From the NCBI RefSeq assembly GCF_958450345.1, contig NC_088783.1, positions 98,885,302-98,949,301 of the forward strand: a DNA stretch of 64,000 nt. Direction: 5' to 3'. This document shows positions 46,170 to 57,146 of this stretch, one piece after another. Numbering within the stretch: position 1 is the stretch's first letter; every line of letters begins with the position of its first letter. Source of the DNA: Calliphora vicina (taxonomy: Eukaryota; Arthropoda; Insecta; Diptera; Calliphoridae). The position numbers were made by a program, and so were the translations under genes. The notes beneath the pieces were generated by a model, which was not told where the DNA came from, made no database searches, and saw nothing but the letters and a program-made list of their open reading frames with translations.

Positions 46170-46316
46170 TCGGTAGTAATTTCGTCTGCAAATGTGGAAA
46201 GAGTTTTTTATTTTCAAAATATAATAAAAACTAAGGAAAGAAACAGACTACATGTGCCAATATTAAACGCTTATTGGCCAAGTACTAACGATTTTAGATA
46301 TTGTGAGTTTTTATAA
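46170..46316 (+). pseudogene. hAT transposase C-terminal (dimerisation) fragment
   Basis: The + frame reads 'VVISSANVERVFYFQNIIKT' then 'KERNRLHVPILNAYWPSTND' and ends at TAA (46314-46316). 'SSANVERVFSxxNxIKTKxRNRL' is the conserved hAT-C dimerisation block. The remainder of the transposase is absent. The end of this ORF continues into a tandem array with the same sequence. Confidence 0.8.
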
Positions 46317-46945
46317 AAAAAATCGTTTTTAGTGATCACAGATCGAACTCCTTTTCTTGATTAAACGCTTATTGGACAAGTTAATAGCAATATTATATAT
46401 TGTGAGTTTTTATATAAAAAAATCGATTTTTGTCCAGAAATATGAGTGATTACAGATCGAGCTCCTTTTCTTGATTAAACGCTGATTGGCCAAGTTCCTA
46501 ACGTTTTTGGATATTGTGAGTTTTTATATAAAAAATAGATTTTTGGTCAGAAATATTTTGAGTTTTTATATAAAAAATAAATTTTTGGTCATAAATATGA
46601 GTGATCACAGATCGAGCCCTATTCTTGATTAAACGCTTTTTATATAAAAAAATAGATTTTTGTTCAGAAATATGAGTGATCACAGATCGAGCTCCTTTTC
46701 TTGATTAAACGCTTATTGGCCAAGTTACTAACGATTTTTGGACGGAAATATAAGTGATCACAGATCGAGCTCTTTTTCTTGATTAAACGCTTATTTGCCA
46801 AGTTATCAGCGAATTTAGATATTTTGAGTTTTTATATAAAAAATCGATTTTTGGCCAGAAATATGAGTGATCACAGATCGAGCTACTTTTCTTTATTAAA
46901 CGCTTATTGGCCAAGTTGTCAGCGAATTTAGTTATTTTGAGTTTT
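46262..46945 (+). repeat. Minisatellite built from the hAT 3' end, about six units
   Basis: Units contain 'TTAAACGCTTATTGGCCAAG', 'TATTGTGAGTTTTTATA' and 'GAGTGATCACAGATCGAGCT'. GATCGA starts occur at 46341, 46455, 46610, 46685, 46763 and 46876, so a basic unit of about 114 bp shows both shortened and lengthened copies. The first unit overlaps the transposase frame 'LNAYWPSTNDF', showing the array's origin. Confidence 0.85.
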
Positions 46946-47094
46946 TTAATTAAAAATCGTGATCTCGTTTTCGAATTTTAATTAATAATTTTAGTTTCAT
47001 ATTTTAATAATGCAGTTAATAATAAAAGAATTTCACGTTCAAGCGTGTAAAACATTGGTTTATATTGTAAAATTTTATATTTTTCTCATGTAAT

Positions 47095-47158
47095 TCGACA
47101 ATCGCTAACATGAACCCCCTTGGTTTTAATTAGTTCATGTTGCCGCGAGTGCACTGTA
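47095..47158. mobile_element. Fragment of the TA-flanked MITE seen at 3955
   Basis: 'AATTAGTTCATGTTGCCGCG' followed by 'AGTGCACTGTA' matches the right end at 4237-4271. A short left part, 'GCTAACATGAACCCCC', makes a small hairpin. Confidence 0.65.
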
Positions 47159-47552
47159 TTTTGTTGTTGTGTCAGCCATAAAAGTTTTACTCTCAGTTAC
47201 GCCTCTAGTTCTACCCTGTGCTTATGGTGTTCTATTTACATTTTGATTGAAAGATCGATGTACAGTTAACCAATTAAAATAAGAAATACTTTTCGATTGG
47301 TTTGCTGTGATGAATTTATTCATATTTTTTTTTTACGAATTTTACTACGAACATTTAAAAAGAAATTAGCCAAATATGTGCAGCCGTTTTCCTTTTTTAG
47401 ATAAATCGAAAAAAGTGGGCGTGGTCATTCCCTAAAAACCTAAGCTGGACTAAATCGGTCCGTCCGTTCTTAACTGATGCAATTACCAACGAACGACATT
47501 TGATTTTTATTTATATAGAATCTATATTATAGATACATAGATATAATGTATG
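47159..47552. other. Intergenic, possible repeat fragment
   Basis: At about 47415-47510 'GTGGGCGTGGTCATTCCCTA' and 'AATCGGTCCGTCCGTTCTTA' look like the 3' part of a dispersed fly repeat. There is no gene. Confidence 0.4.
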
Positions 47553-47997
47553 TTAATTAGACATGCCCTTAAAAAATAGATTTGCTTTGGATAGGTCTTA
47601 TTTTGTTCATTAGCAGCTAAAACTAACTACTACAAAATTTAAGTGCAATCGGATAACTAGAACACGTGCCGGAAATGGTACTTTTTTCGATATCTTAAAA
47701 AAAATTCCCTATTTAAATACTGTTTATTAAACATTTGCAATAAAACTAAGCTACTAGAGAAAATTATCTTTCTAACAAGTTATCAAATAATAATTTCGAA
47801 AAATAACAAAGTTATACGACTTTTATATGACCAAATATTGAGCAAAAAGTGATAGTTTACTCATATTTTACTCGCATTTCTATTGTTGACATAGCTTTTG
47901 CATGCAAAACAGTGAGTACATAATACAAATATGTCGTTTTTCTTGGATATATGACGTAGGGAAATACTAACTCGATGTTCATGTTTTATAACTTGAT

Positions 47998-48126
47998 ACC
48001 CCCAGTAACACGAAGTCTGGTTATGTTTTAACTAATAGTTATACTGACAGTTTTCATACAAAAATAATTTTAACCGACTGTATAACTATTAGTTAAGGCA
48101 TAACCAGGCTTCGTGTTAATGGGGGT
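47998..48126. mobile_element. Palindromic MITE, complete copy
   Basis: The left end 'CCCCCAGTAACACGAAGTCT' is matched by the complement of 'GGCTTCGTGTTAATGGGGG' on the right. The arms continue (GGTTATG / CATAACC, 'AACTAATAGTTATACTG' / 'GTATAACTATTAGTT'), so nearly the whole 129 bp is one hairpin. Partial relatives are at 17179 and 39031. TA flanks the left end. Confidence 0.85.
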
Positions 48127-48390
48127 TAGAAAGATAAATTTCTGTAGAAGCTTAGGTTTATTGAAAATGTTTTAAAAACAGTATTTAAAAAGTGAATTTT
48201 TTTAAGATATCGAAAAAAGTACCATTATTTACCCAAATTTCAATCGATTTCCGGCAAATACAACAAACCCAAAAGCAAAAACAGCAACAGGCAACTTTGA
48301 CAGTTCACCTACTTTTTAACAAAAACAAAGTACCTGTTGTTTTTGTATTGTTGTAGTGATGCAGTCACCTTTCTAAGTGTGCCCTGGGTC

Positions 48391-48470
48391 GACTGTTCCG
48401 TACAGAGGCTTCGGCGAACTGTTCAATACACAGACTTCGGTCGACTGTTCAATACAGGAGCTTTGACTAA
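48391..48470 (+). repeat. Short tandem repeat with TCGACTGTTCAATACA
   Basis: Three units of about 28-30 bp ('GTCGACTGTTCCGTACAGAG', 'CGAACTGTTCAATACACAGA', 'GTCGACTGTTCAATACAGGA') lie within the 680-bp segment that splits the fold-back element. A related inverted 'CCCAGTCGACG' is near 48914. Confidence 0.7.
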
Positions 48471-49190
48471 ATGTCCCCCCTAGTTAAGTGCATTTACGTG
48501 TATTATAGACAAAGTATCTAAAATATTATAGTTTTAGTTATCACCCGATCCTGTAAATTAAAAACATGTCAAACCTTACTTAAAGGTAATTTTGTTGCGG
48601 AATTTCGTTTTTTTTTCAGTTTATTCAATAAACTAAACTGTTTTTGAGTTACGCGAATATATGTTGTGCAACCTCCTCCATTTTCGAAATAACGCTATAT
48701 CTCGAAAATACGAGGTTAGCACCACTGAATTCAGCGTACCCGAATTAATTTAAGCCGCTGGGTGCCCCTCTTGACAGCAAAAAAGTATCAATTTCGTGCA
48801 TAGTGATATTAAACAATAAAGAAAGATATTATCGACCCCAGAAAGGGTAAATCAATTGTGTTATCACTTAAGGTTTGTGGATCCGTAAGTCTACCCTGGA
48901 CTCGACTGAACTACCCCAGTCGACGTCAAAACCACGTTATAACCCATCCAAAGCAAATCTATTTTTTAAGCGCATGTCTAATGTTAATGTTAAGTTTTTA
49001 AGTTTTTTTTTTATATACAATTGAATTTTTATGTACGTTTTTGATGTTTTAATAAAGTAAAAAATGGAAAAAATTAAAATTTTTTATTATGATGATATAA
49101 GTTTTACTGCTGTTGATGAGAAGTGAAATATCTAAAGTCAGATTGTCTATCAGTAAGCAGGGAATTTGTATATAAATACATACATAATTA

Positions 49191-49224
49191 CTAATTTGGG
49201 CATTATTAGTAATGCCCAAATTAG
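49191..49224. other. Perfect hairpin, 15-bp arms
   Basis: CTAATTTGGGCATTA, loop TTAG, then TAATGCCCAAATTAG. All 15 positions pair. No further element boundary was recognised, so it may be a tiny MITE remnant. Confidence 0.9.
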
Positions 49225-49550
49225 ATTGTTGTCAGATTTTTTTTACCTCCATCGCCAAAAGCTAAACGAAAAATCGCAAAATAAATTTTTGGAGTTTTTT
49301 ATTGTAAAATGTATTATAAAGTCTTAAATATAGTGCATTAGTTATTTATATTAAATTGATATCAAAAGTATACATTGTATTAGAATTAAACTTTTTTTTA
49401 ACATTTTATCTGTAGCCTGAAATGAATAGCAACAAAATTTATTAACATTCTATAACTTATTATTCTCATCAATGAATCTAAAAGGTCATATTGAAATTCC
49501 CTTTCTACGTAAGCGTTGCAACGCGTTGCTGGTTGGTAAAATTAACATAT

Positions 49551-50155
49551 TGTTACGTTTTAACCTTTTCAAAACGTTTGGTTTATTTCCTTTAAATAAA
49601 CCGGATACTTTTGATTGCAAATAAAAGCCGTTTAGTAGTTTAAAAATTGTAACAACTCTTTATTTATTCAAAATGTACAACAACCACAGAATTAAATAGC
49701 CACTCAATGTTTTTTATACACGTTTATAAATTCTCAGAAATACAGACACAATTTATAATGTACACGAATTTACTTGAAAAACACAACACACTTTAAGGCA
49801 CTAAGTTGATGTTTATTCGAAAAGCGTCTCTGATAAACTCACTAACGACTGCAACCTCTGCCACTATTTATAACACTGCCATCTGCACTCTAGATTGCTC
49901 TTTAACTGTCAAAGTTCGAATATTCTAGATCATACGCCATCTGTGGTGTACTTTCTACAATGTTCTTTAACTGAATATTCGAATTCAAACAGCGTTGCCA
50001 ACTTACGATCAATGGTCAACTGAAAGCTTTTATTTAATAATGCCCACAGATATGTTACAGTTTGCAATTACAGCATTGTTATTTGAAAGCATTATGCTAC
50101 TTTTAAATCAGCCCTTAAAATCGTTATATTTGAATTCAAGTACAATTTCGTAACA
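49551..50155. mobile_element. Solo LTR, copy 2
   Basis: It has the same TGTTACG...CGTAACA ends as copy 1 and is again flanked by ATAT (49547-49550 and 50156-50159). It is 605 bp and holds the segment missing from copy 1. No internal region or second LTR is nearby, so it arose by LTR-LTR recombination or is a remnant. Confidence 0.9.
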
Positions 50156-50989
50156 ATATAAAGAACGGCCAATGCTAAGTCTTTAAAGAGAAATGTTCCA
50201 CCTGCATCTTAATAATTGTAAACTTGTGGCTAAACATCTAACAAATTTTGTTGGAATTTCACCTTTAAAGATCTGAGTCCAATTTATATATGCTAATTTT
50301 GACCATTGCAATTCGTATTCCCCTGCAGATACTTTTGGATTGAAAAATAAAGTTAATGAATTTTGAACTACCTAAAATTTCCATTTCATTTCAATATTGA
50401 AAATTCATTATATACTTTAAAAGAGCTATATTTTCTGGTAACTGTTTAAGAATTTCTTTTAAAAGCTTTTTAAGTACAAAAAACTATTTTCTTTTAAAAT
50501 TTCTACATCATATTCCTAGATTTTTATATTTTGTAATTCCATTTCAAATTCTGTGCCAAAATCGATAGATTCCTGATTCCAAAGAATCCGTCCAACCAAT
50601 AGCCAATTTTAATGAGCATATTAAGTTATCAATATTTCCATTATTACTTAAAAATTACGGCTTAAACATTTTAGAAGAAAAAAATAATATTGTTGAAACT
50701 ATTTGATCATGTATGCTACCTGCATCCATATTATCAGATTATAAATGATTAATTTTATTAACTATTGGGTTAATAAACATCAACAAAAATATTTCAAGAA
50801 AAACAAATAATTTGTTAAAAAATCGCCAAATAAATCGCCAACTAGTCTGTAAATCGCCAAAAAATCGACACATTTTCTTGAGTAAAATATATATCGAGGG
50901 TTTATATTTAAATAGTGCTATAAGGAAAATCAACATTTTACAGGAGAGCGAAAAAACTGTTTTATTTCGTTAACTATAAGAGTAATAAC
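50156..50989. other. Intergenic, nothing recognised
   Basis: AT-rich; the ORF 50739-50936 (-) shows repeated 'FFGDLQTSWRFIWRFF'-like low-complexity sequence from AAATCGCCA repeats at about 50818-50870. Confidence 0.4.
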
Positions 50990-51831
50990 CAGGGAAACCA
51001 AAATATGCAAATGCATATTATTTCTGGTGAGTCTAATGAGCACATGGACAAGATATTTACACGTTTCAGAACTATTTAAGAATTTTGGCATAGATTTATT
51101 AGTGCATATTTGCATATTTTACCCTTAAATGCATTTTTTTGCATATATTTGTTTTAAGAGCATATTTATGTCATATTTTGCGTTTTAAGAGCATATTTTA
51201 CTGTTTAATAGCATATTTTGACTTTATCAAAAACAAATTTTGTCTTAGTTATTTTTCGCTGTTGTGTTACAGGTTTTTACTTCCTTTGTTTAAAATTGAA
51301 AAATAGATTGCTTTTTTTTAATATAAAATAAGCACTATTTTAATAATAGCGCCATCTAAATATTAAATTTTAGTTCTAATTCAAACTTGACCGCTCTAAG
51401 TGTTAAAGAAATATTGCCTTTTAAATTTGCTCCTATAACAGCAGTTGATGTCGAAAGAACATTTTCTACGTATAAAAATGTTTTCAGATCCAATAGACAA
51501 CGATTTTTATTGCAATAATAACCTTAATTGAAGAAGTGACTTTATATTTTTATAAAATATCATCAAAAAATACCTCTCGATGTCTTTTCAAAGCTTGTTT
51601 TTATGTTGTATTTATTTTTTGTTATACTTGTTTTAGTTATTTTTATTTTTGTTTATTTTATGTTACTTTACCTTTTTAGAAATTAATTGTATTGATTTTT
51701 GGTTAAAAATGATGTAAAAGTTTGTTTTTTTAAGAGCATATTTTTTAAATTTTAAGAGCATATTTAAAGTTTTTACTGCATATTTAAAGCGCTTAAAACG
51801 CTTTTATTAGAGCATATTTCCGGTTTCCCTG
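50990..51831 (+). mobile_element. hAT transposon remnant with perfect 8-bp target duplication
   Basis: The ends CAGGGAAACC and GGTTTCCCTG are exact complements. The octamer GTAATAAC flanks both sides without mismatch (50982-50989 and 51832-51839). The ends are rich in GCATATTT repeats on both sides, probable transposase-binding motifs. A hAT-C fragment, 'VKEILPFKFAPITAVDVERT' then 'FSTYKNVFRSNRQRF', lies at about 51400-51507. The rest of the transposase is deleted. Confidence 0.93.
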
Positions 51832-51839
51832 GTAATAAC

Positions 51840-52051
51840 TAAAGTTTATTTTACAATGTTATTTAAAAACGACGACTAAATCCTACATATGTTAAGTTTT
51901 TATTAATTCCTGATATTCGCGCTTATATGTTAGATAGCACTTTTTACAAGTTGAAGTTTTTTCGATTCTAACAGTGAAATAGCAGATAGCACTATTTGAA
52001 CAAAAATAAAAATGAGCTTTAATGTAGACTTTGAGATTTTTGTTGTAAGTA
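51840..52051. other. Intergenic, nothing recognised
   Basis: Short AT-rich spacer between a hAT remnant and a MITE. Confidence 0.4.
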
Positions 52052-52450
52052 ATAGAGCTCATACACAACACCATCAATGGTGTGCCATCATGTGATTGTG
52101 CAATTAAGCTGGACACACACACTACAACCAGCATGTTGGTACAAAATAATTTGTTTACCAAAAATTATATATAATGCATTTATTATTGCTATTATCCTAA
52201 ATCGAAAAAGGACTAAAAAAACGCGTTTGGATAAAGAAATTGCTAGAAAACAAAGGAAAGCTAGGTTTTATTTAACTTTTATGAGCTAATTTTACAACAC
52301 TCGATTCAATCATACTATCAAAATAATATCAAACTATTTTTGATACAGCACCAGCAGCTGGTACAATCACACTACAAGCTCATACACGGCCAATTAGCTG
52401 GCACAATCACTTGATTGCACATTCATGATGGTGTAGTGTATGGGCCCTAT
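52052..52450. mobile_element. MITE with ATAG(A/G)GC(T/C)CATACAC ends
   Basis: 'ATAGAGCTCATACACAACAC' on the left pairs with the complement of 'TGTAGTGTATGGGCCCTAT' on the right. Further pairing includes ATGTGATTGTGCAATTAAGCTGG with its complement near 52390. The middle contains a CAGCAGCTGGTACAATCACA block. The ORFs here are not genes. Confidence 0.75.
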
Positions 52451-52639
52451 AACACGAGTTTTTAATATTTGCTTAGTTGAATAGCACATAGTTTTACATA
52501 CGTGAAGAACTTCGTAGTTGAAAGTTTATACATAAAGCTAATCAGCTTTCTAGAATTTTCCACAGAATTCTTTTTGAATTCTTACTTTCTCAGGCCATAC
52601 TCCAAAACGTTTCAAATGTAAGCTGTAGGGAATTTATTT

Positions 52640-52690
52640 TGTTGGTTGATCGGGCTTGCCCGACTATACCATTTTACTTGTTTATTAAAA
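52640..52690 (+). repeat. Repeat 3' end: hairpin plus TTTTACTTGTTT
   Basis: 'GATCGGGCTTGCCCGACTAT' holds the CGGGC-TT-GCCCG stem followed by ACCATTTTACTTGTTT. This has the same architecture as the 3' ends of families A and B and of many fly repeats. The body to its left is not recognisable. Confidence 0.55.
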
Positions 52691-53220
52691 AGTATTCTTC
52701 GTTTCTTTTCACAACGGCTTTTTTTATATTTTTCCGAATGAAATATTAAAAAAAAATATAAAAAATCAAATAATGCAAATTTAAAATATTATTTAACACT
52801 TAAGTAGTGAAGATAGAAGGATGAACTTTTGGCATGTGGTATTCAATATTTGGATCTTAACTCACTATTTTAAAAAAAAAAAAAATATTGGAAATCTAAA
52901 AGGATATTCAAGGATAAAAATTTGAAAGGACATTTTTAACATCTTTTGATACTGACAGGAAAAAATCAAAATAATACGAAATATTTTACAACCCTTCTCA
53001 TCATTCATTTGACATCAAATTTGGCATAGTAGGATGATCAGAAATATTTTAAAACATGTTTTCCAAAATTTACTCCTCTGAAAATTTGAAGTCCTTTTAA
53101 AAGGAAACAGGATCACGAAATGAAAAACTGAAAACGCAGTTTTTTTCCATTTAATTTATAGTTTTAGACGTATATCACGGTTCGTGTCTAATATTTAGTG
53201 TCGTACCGTGTAATATATAT
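52691..53220. other. Intergenic, nothing recognised
   Basis: AT-rich. A small hairpin CACGGTTCGTGTC / GTGTCGTACCGTG lies at about 53177-53210. Confidence 0.4.
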
Positions 53221-53476
53221 TTGGTCAATTCACAAGGTCTCTTATCATTTCATATTGTCATAATGTCCTAATATTTCACAATGGTTTTTATTGTTTTTCA
53301 AGTAAAAAGTGTCCTAAAATAATAGCACTCTGTATGTTATGTTTATTGTGTTATCGTAACCAACCAGTAGATACCTTCGCCAAATGCCTAAGTGTCGGTT
53401 AAGCCGAGCTGCCGAGTCGAGATATATTAAGACATTATGACAATATGACTGATAAGAGACCTTGTGAATTGACCAA
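53221..53476. mobile_element. MITE with TTGGTCAATTCACAAGG ends
   Basis: 'TTGGTCAATTCACAAGGTCT' is the exact complement of 'AGACCTTGTGAATTGACCAA'. Pairing continues to about 50 bp (CTTATCA, ATATTGTCATAATGTC). It appears related to 1448-1644 by its termini. The minus ORF 53314-53571 is not a gene. Confidence 0.85.
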
Positions 53477-53784
53477 TTATATTTTATAAAAAACACTTTT
53501 AATATACACGAATATTTCATAAGCATATAGCACTTTTTTACTAACAAAATAAATTGTGTGTTAGATAGCACAATACAAATTTTATGAAAAAAACCATTGG
53601 AAATATTTTTTTAAATTTGAGTGACAGATGACAAATTAGACAGGGAATACGTTGCTATAAAAAACTAATTTTCGAGAAAATGTCGTATAGCACTATTTGA
53701 ATATAAAACCTCAATATGAAATTAAAACAAAGTGAGTGTTGCCTATTTAATTTAATGTATCCACTAGAGTCATTGTAAAAACTT

Positions 53785-53945
53785 ATGTTGATTTGTGTCA
53801 TTGGTGGGGTCATGAGGTCAAAATTCAAAACTTAAACTCGACTACACTTCCTCTGCGCATGTGAAATTTCATTCAAATCGGCTTAAGGGTTTAGAAGTTA
53901 CAGATTTATTTCCCTCTTTTTTTATTCTCATACCACTGTGCGTCG
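53785..53945 (-). repeat. Interspersed repeat family J, copy 2
   Basis: On the minus strand it starts CACAGTGGTATGAGAATAAA, then 'GGGAAATAAATCTGTAACTT' and 'CTAAACC', and continues with 'AGTTTAAGTTTTGAATTT'. This is the same order as the copy at 37899. Confidence 0.75.
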
Positions 53946-53960
53946 ACGTATTATCTTTAG

Positions 53961-53990
53961 TATCACTATTAGTTATAATTAATAGTGATA
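53961..53990. other. Small perfect hairpin
   Basis: TATCACTATTA and TAATAGTGATA form 11-bp arms around GTTATAAT. It lies just outside family J copy 2. Confidence 0.75.
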
Positions 53991-54396
53991 GTCCGATTTT
54001 AAAGGCTCGGACCTCGCAGTAATACAAATTTTTAACTTATTTTTCTTCTGTAGTACTTCCCAAAATGTTTCCTTGCTGAAAAATATAATAATAATATTTT
54101 GTTTTTATTTTCGGTATAACTAAGTATATTTTTCGAAAAAAAATCTCGAAAAAAATACTTTTTTAAATTTCAATGTACATTACTTTTGACTCAGTAGAGG
54201 TTTTTAATGAATTCTTTCTAAAGTATATTAATAAATTTGTTAATTCCAAAAAAGACATTTCAAGAAAATCGGAAAAGATTTCGATCCGTTAATAGCAAAA
54301 AAAGTAGACTAAGGTATGTAAAAAAAACTAAAATTTTAGTTTTCAAATGCTAACAACTCGTAAACTATAAGAGCTAATATATCGCTATTTCAATAT

Positions 54397-54515
54397 TTTT
54401 ATACCCTTCACCATGAGTGGCAAGGGTATATATAAGTTTGTCATTCCGTTTGTAATTTCCACATTTTTCATTTGCGACCCCATAAAGTATATATATTCTG
54501 GATCGTTATATACTA
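54397..54515 (+). repeat. Interspersed repeat family A, copy 7 (only the start)
   Basis: It starts 'TTTTTATACCCTTCACCATG' and runs through 'GTTTGTCATTCCGTTTGTAA' and 'TTTGCGACCCCATAAAGTAT' to 'CTGGATCGTTATA', where the similarity stops. It is truncated by an unrecognised sequence. Confidence 0.8.
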
Positions 54516-54975
54516 CGTTTATACGCACGGCTTATTCGCAAATAAAAATATTGCATTTAGAAAAATTTGCCGCATAAACAGTGAATTAATTTTTTATTTG
54601 CGAATAGCTAACTCACGAAAACAATTCCTGATTAACGACACTATTTGCAAATAAGATTTTAAGCATTGCCATATGTTTTAACATTTTTAGTTTATTAAGA
54701 CTTTTTTTAAATATTTCATTGTGTTTTTGCATTAATTGGATTGCGAGACAAATATGAATTTTAGATTCTATCATTTTTGCATTTAAAAAATAAAATATTT
54801 ATCATATTTTGTTCAAAAACATTACTACCAATTTATTAAAGTTTACCATCCGGCATCACATAAAAACATTTTCTTCAATTTTATTGAAAATTCTTTTTTT
54901 TTACATTTTTTCACCACAAAAATAAAATTGTAAATATATAAACAATAACACAAAACATATGAAATATAAGCTGCT

Positions 54976-55011
54976 AACTATTACGAGTTCAAAATAGAAC
55001 TTGTAATAGTT
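54976..55011. other. Hairpin, 15-bp arms with one mismatch
   Basis: AACTATTACGAGTTC and GAACTTGTAATAGTT pair around AAAATA with one G:T-type mismatch. Confidence 0.8.
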
Positions 55012-57146
55012 TGCAACGAGAGAACATTCTCCAAAATTTATACGCTCTTGATTTTTTCACTACTTGCAACAACTTTTAGTTATTTTGTATGTTGAAACTT
55101 TTTTCGGTGTAGTTGGGGTGTAAATTTTTAAATATGTGAATTCTTTATTGGATTGTTATTTTTTGACAATTTCAAAAATATTCAACCGATTTTGACAATT
55201 TTTTGTTCCAATTTTTTCGATTTAATACCAAAATTATCTGCAACAGAGGTTGTAGGTGTTCAAAAAAACTGCTTCAGTATAATTTTATATGCATTTTTTT
55301 TTTATTATTTTATTGTTTTTCCTTTTTTCTTTAAAATATCAATACACCACATCACATTAATTAGTAGTAAATATATATTATTAATTAATTAGTTAATTAT
55401 AAATTATTTGATAATTGTTTTTTTTATGTTTATTTTTATTTATTTTTTGTTTGTTTATGCAATAGACACAGACACATACATATATATTTTTTTGTTTTAT
55501 ACATACAAATTACACTAATTTATTTGTTATACTTAATACAATATTTGTTGTTGGTTTAATAACTATTTTGAATATGTTTTTTATTCAAATTATTTTTAAT
55601 CAGGAAGATTATGGTGCGTTTTAGACACATACATACATAAATATAAAGACATTGTATAAATTATATATTTATGTATAATTGTTTGTCAATACAATACATT
55701 CATTCATTCGTTTTGAATTTGTTATTTTATTAATATCATATAATTTTATGTTTTTAAAGAAATAACACCTATGAATATGTATTTGTTTTATTTTTGTTTT
55801 TTCTTTTTTTTTTCTAGTGTTTATTTAATGCACACTTAAAAATACGAGTATAGCATTTTATAAAATATTATTTATTTAAATATTCTTTTTTTAAAAGTAC
55901 ATACACATACAAAGGATGATTTTAATAATATAAGCCGCCCCTTTTACTACTTTCTAAAAAAAATTAAGCCCAGATGTTTACGTTCCAATCGATAAAAGCT
56001 CCTCCTCAATTCCATTAATAATTTCAAATGTTTGAGAGAATTTTTGAATAACGCACGTTAAATTGTTTCATTGAAAATGTGAACTATGTAATGTTGCTTG
56101 CGTATCAAACACGATTTCATTCATATTTTTCTCTGAAAATAATATGGCCACATGGTTATCATAATTTGAAAATACTAGTTTCATTTTGTTTGTGTAAAAA
56201 ATGTTTAATTAATACTATGAAATGGCACACACATTATTAGTAAGTTAGTTTTCGATTTACGTTCATTATCAACAATTTTCAATGAACTTTTAATTGGTTG
56301 TGTAAAAACGTCGATAGTGCTGCGATAGTAAAAAATGTAACAAAAGGGACAAGTATATAATAGTCTTCCACTACACAATAGAGAGAGTAATTGCAATAGT
56401 TGTTTACAAATAGGAGCAAGTAGAAATAACACAGATATAAATACAACATAAACATATGAAACATTAAATAGTTTAGAGTTTCGAACAACTTTTTTCCAAC
56501 AAAATTCAATTACTGTCTTCTATCAATATTCGAGTTAATTTGAGAGAGATTATTTTTGTTTTCATATTTTTTTTATTTGTTTTATGATATGAAATTATTT
56601 TTTCGATAGTCTTCAGCTATACAATCATCTGAAGGATTTTTAATTACTATTAAGCGTATTAATTAATTCACGTTTCTTTTTTACTTCCTCTTTTTTTCGA
56701 TATCGGAGCAAAAACATATTTCTCAACGATTGAAAATTAGACCAGAGTAAAAACACTAAAAGTTTTAAACCTACAGAAATGCTATGCAATTGAAATTTTA
56801 AATAAATAATGGTCTGAATAAAATTGAAACGAACTTTATTTATAAGTAAATATCAAAATTGAAAGATTATTTTATAAAAATTTAAAAATGTTTGAGTTGA
56901 GTATTTATGTATACATATATTTTTTAATAAATGTGCTACATATTTTGAGAAAACATCAGAGTTATAAAATTCATTACCTGGGCAAGTTTTTCAAGTATTT
57001 TTGATTGAAAAGTGAGCTTTTCACATGTTTTTAGAAAAGTTTTGACTGTCTTTGAAGACAAAAATAATTTCTGTCATCATACTTTTTGTGTGAATGGTTT
57101 TTAATTTTTGCACAAAATATTTTTGTTCATTTTATGTAATACAACA
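55012..57146. other. Intergenic, no gene recognised
   Basis: Very AT-rich, with many poly-T and TACATA runs. None of the small ORFs (for example 56205-56509, -) shows a domain. Part could be distal 3' UTR of the p190 RhoGAP gene, but no signal proves it. Confidence 0.4.

Larger units (their letters stand above)
47553..48990. mobile_element. Fold-back element with two internal insertions
   Basis: The outer left end 'TTAGACATGCCCTTAAAAAA' plus 'TAGATTTGCTTTGGAT' is repeated inverted at about 48946-48985. Inner arm blocks 'GGTACTTTTTTCGATATCTT' (about 47679) and 'AAGATATCGAAAAAAGTACC' (about 48207-48226) also pair. The loop contains the palindromic MITE 47998-48126, and the right arm is split by about 680 bp (48266-48945). 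This gives a three-level nest. Confidence 0.75.

Noticed and set aside
46262..46945. Regularly spaced repeats considered as a CRISPR-like array
   Set aside because: Units are contiguous near-identical tandem copies without unique spacers, in an animal genome.
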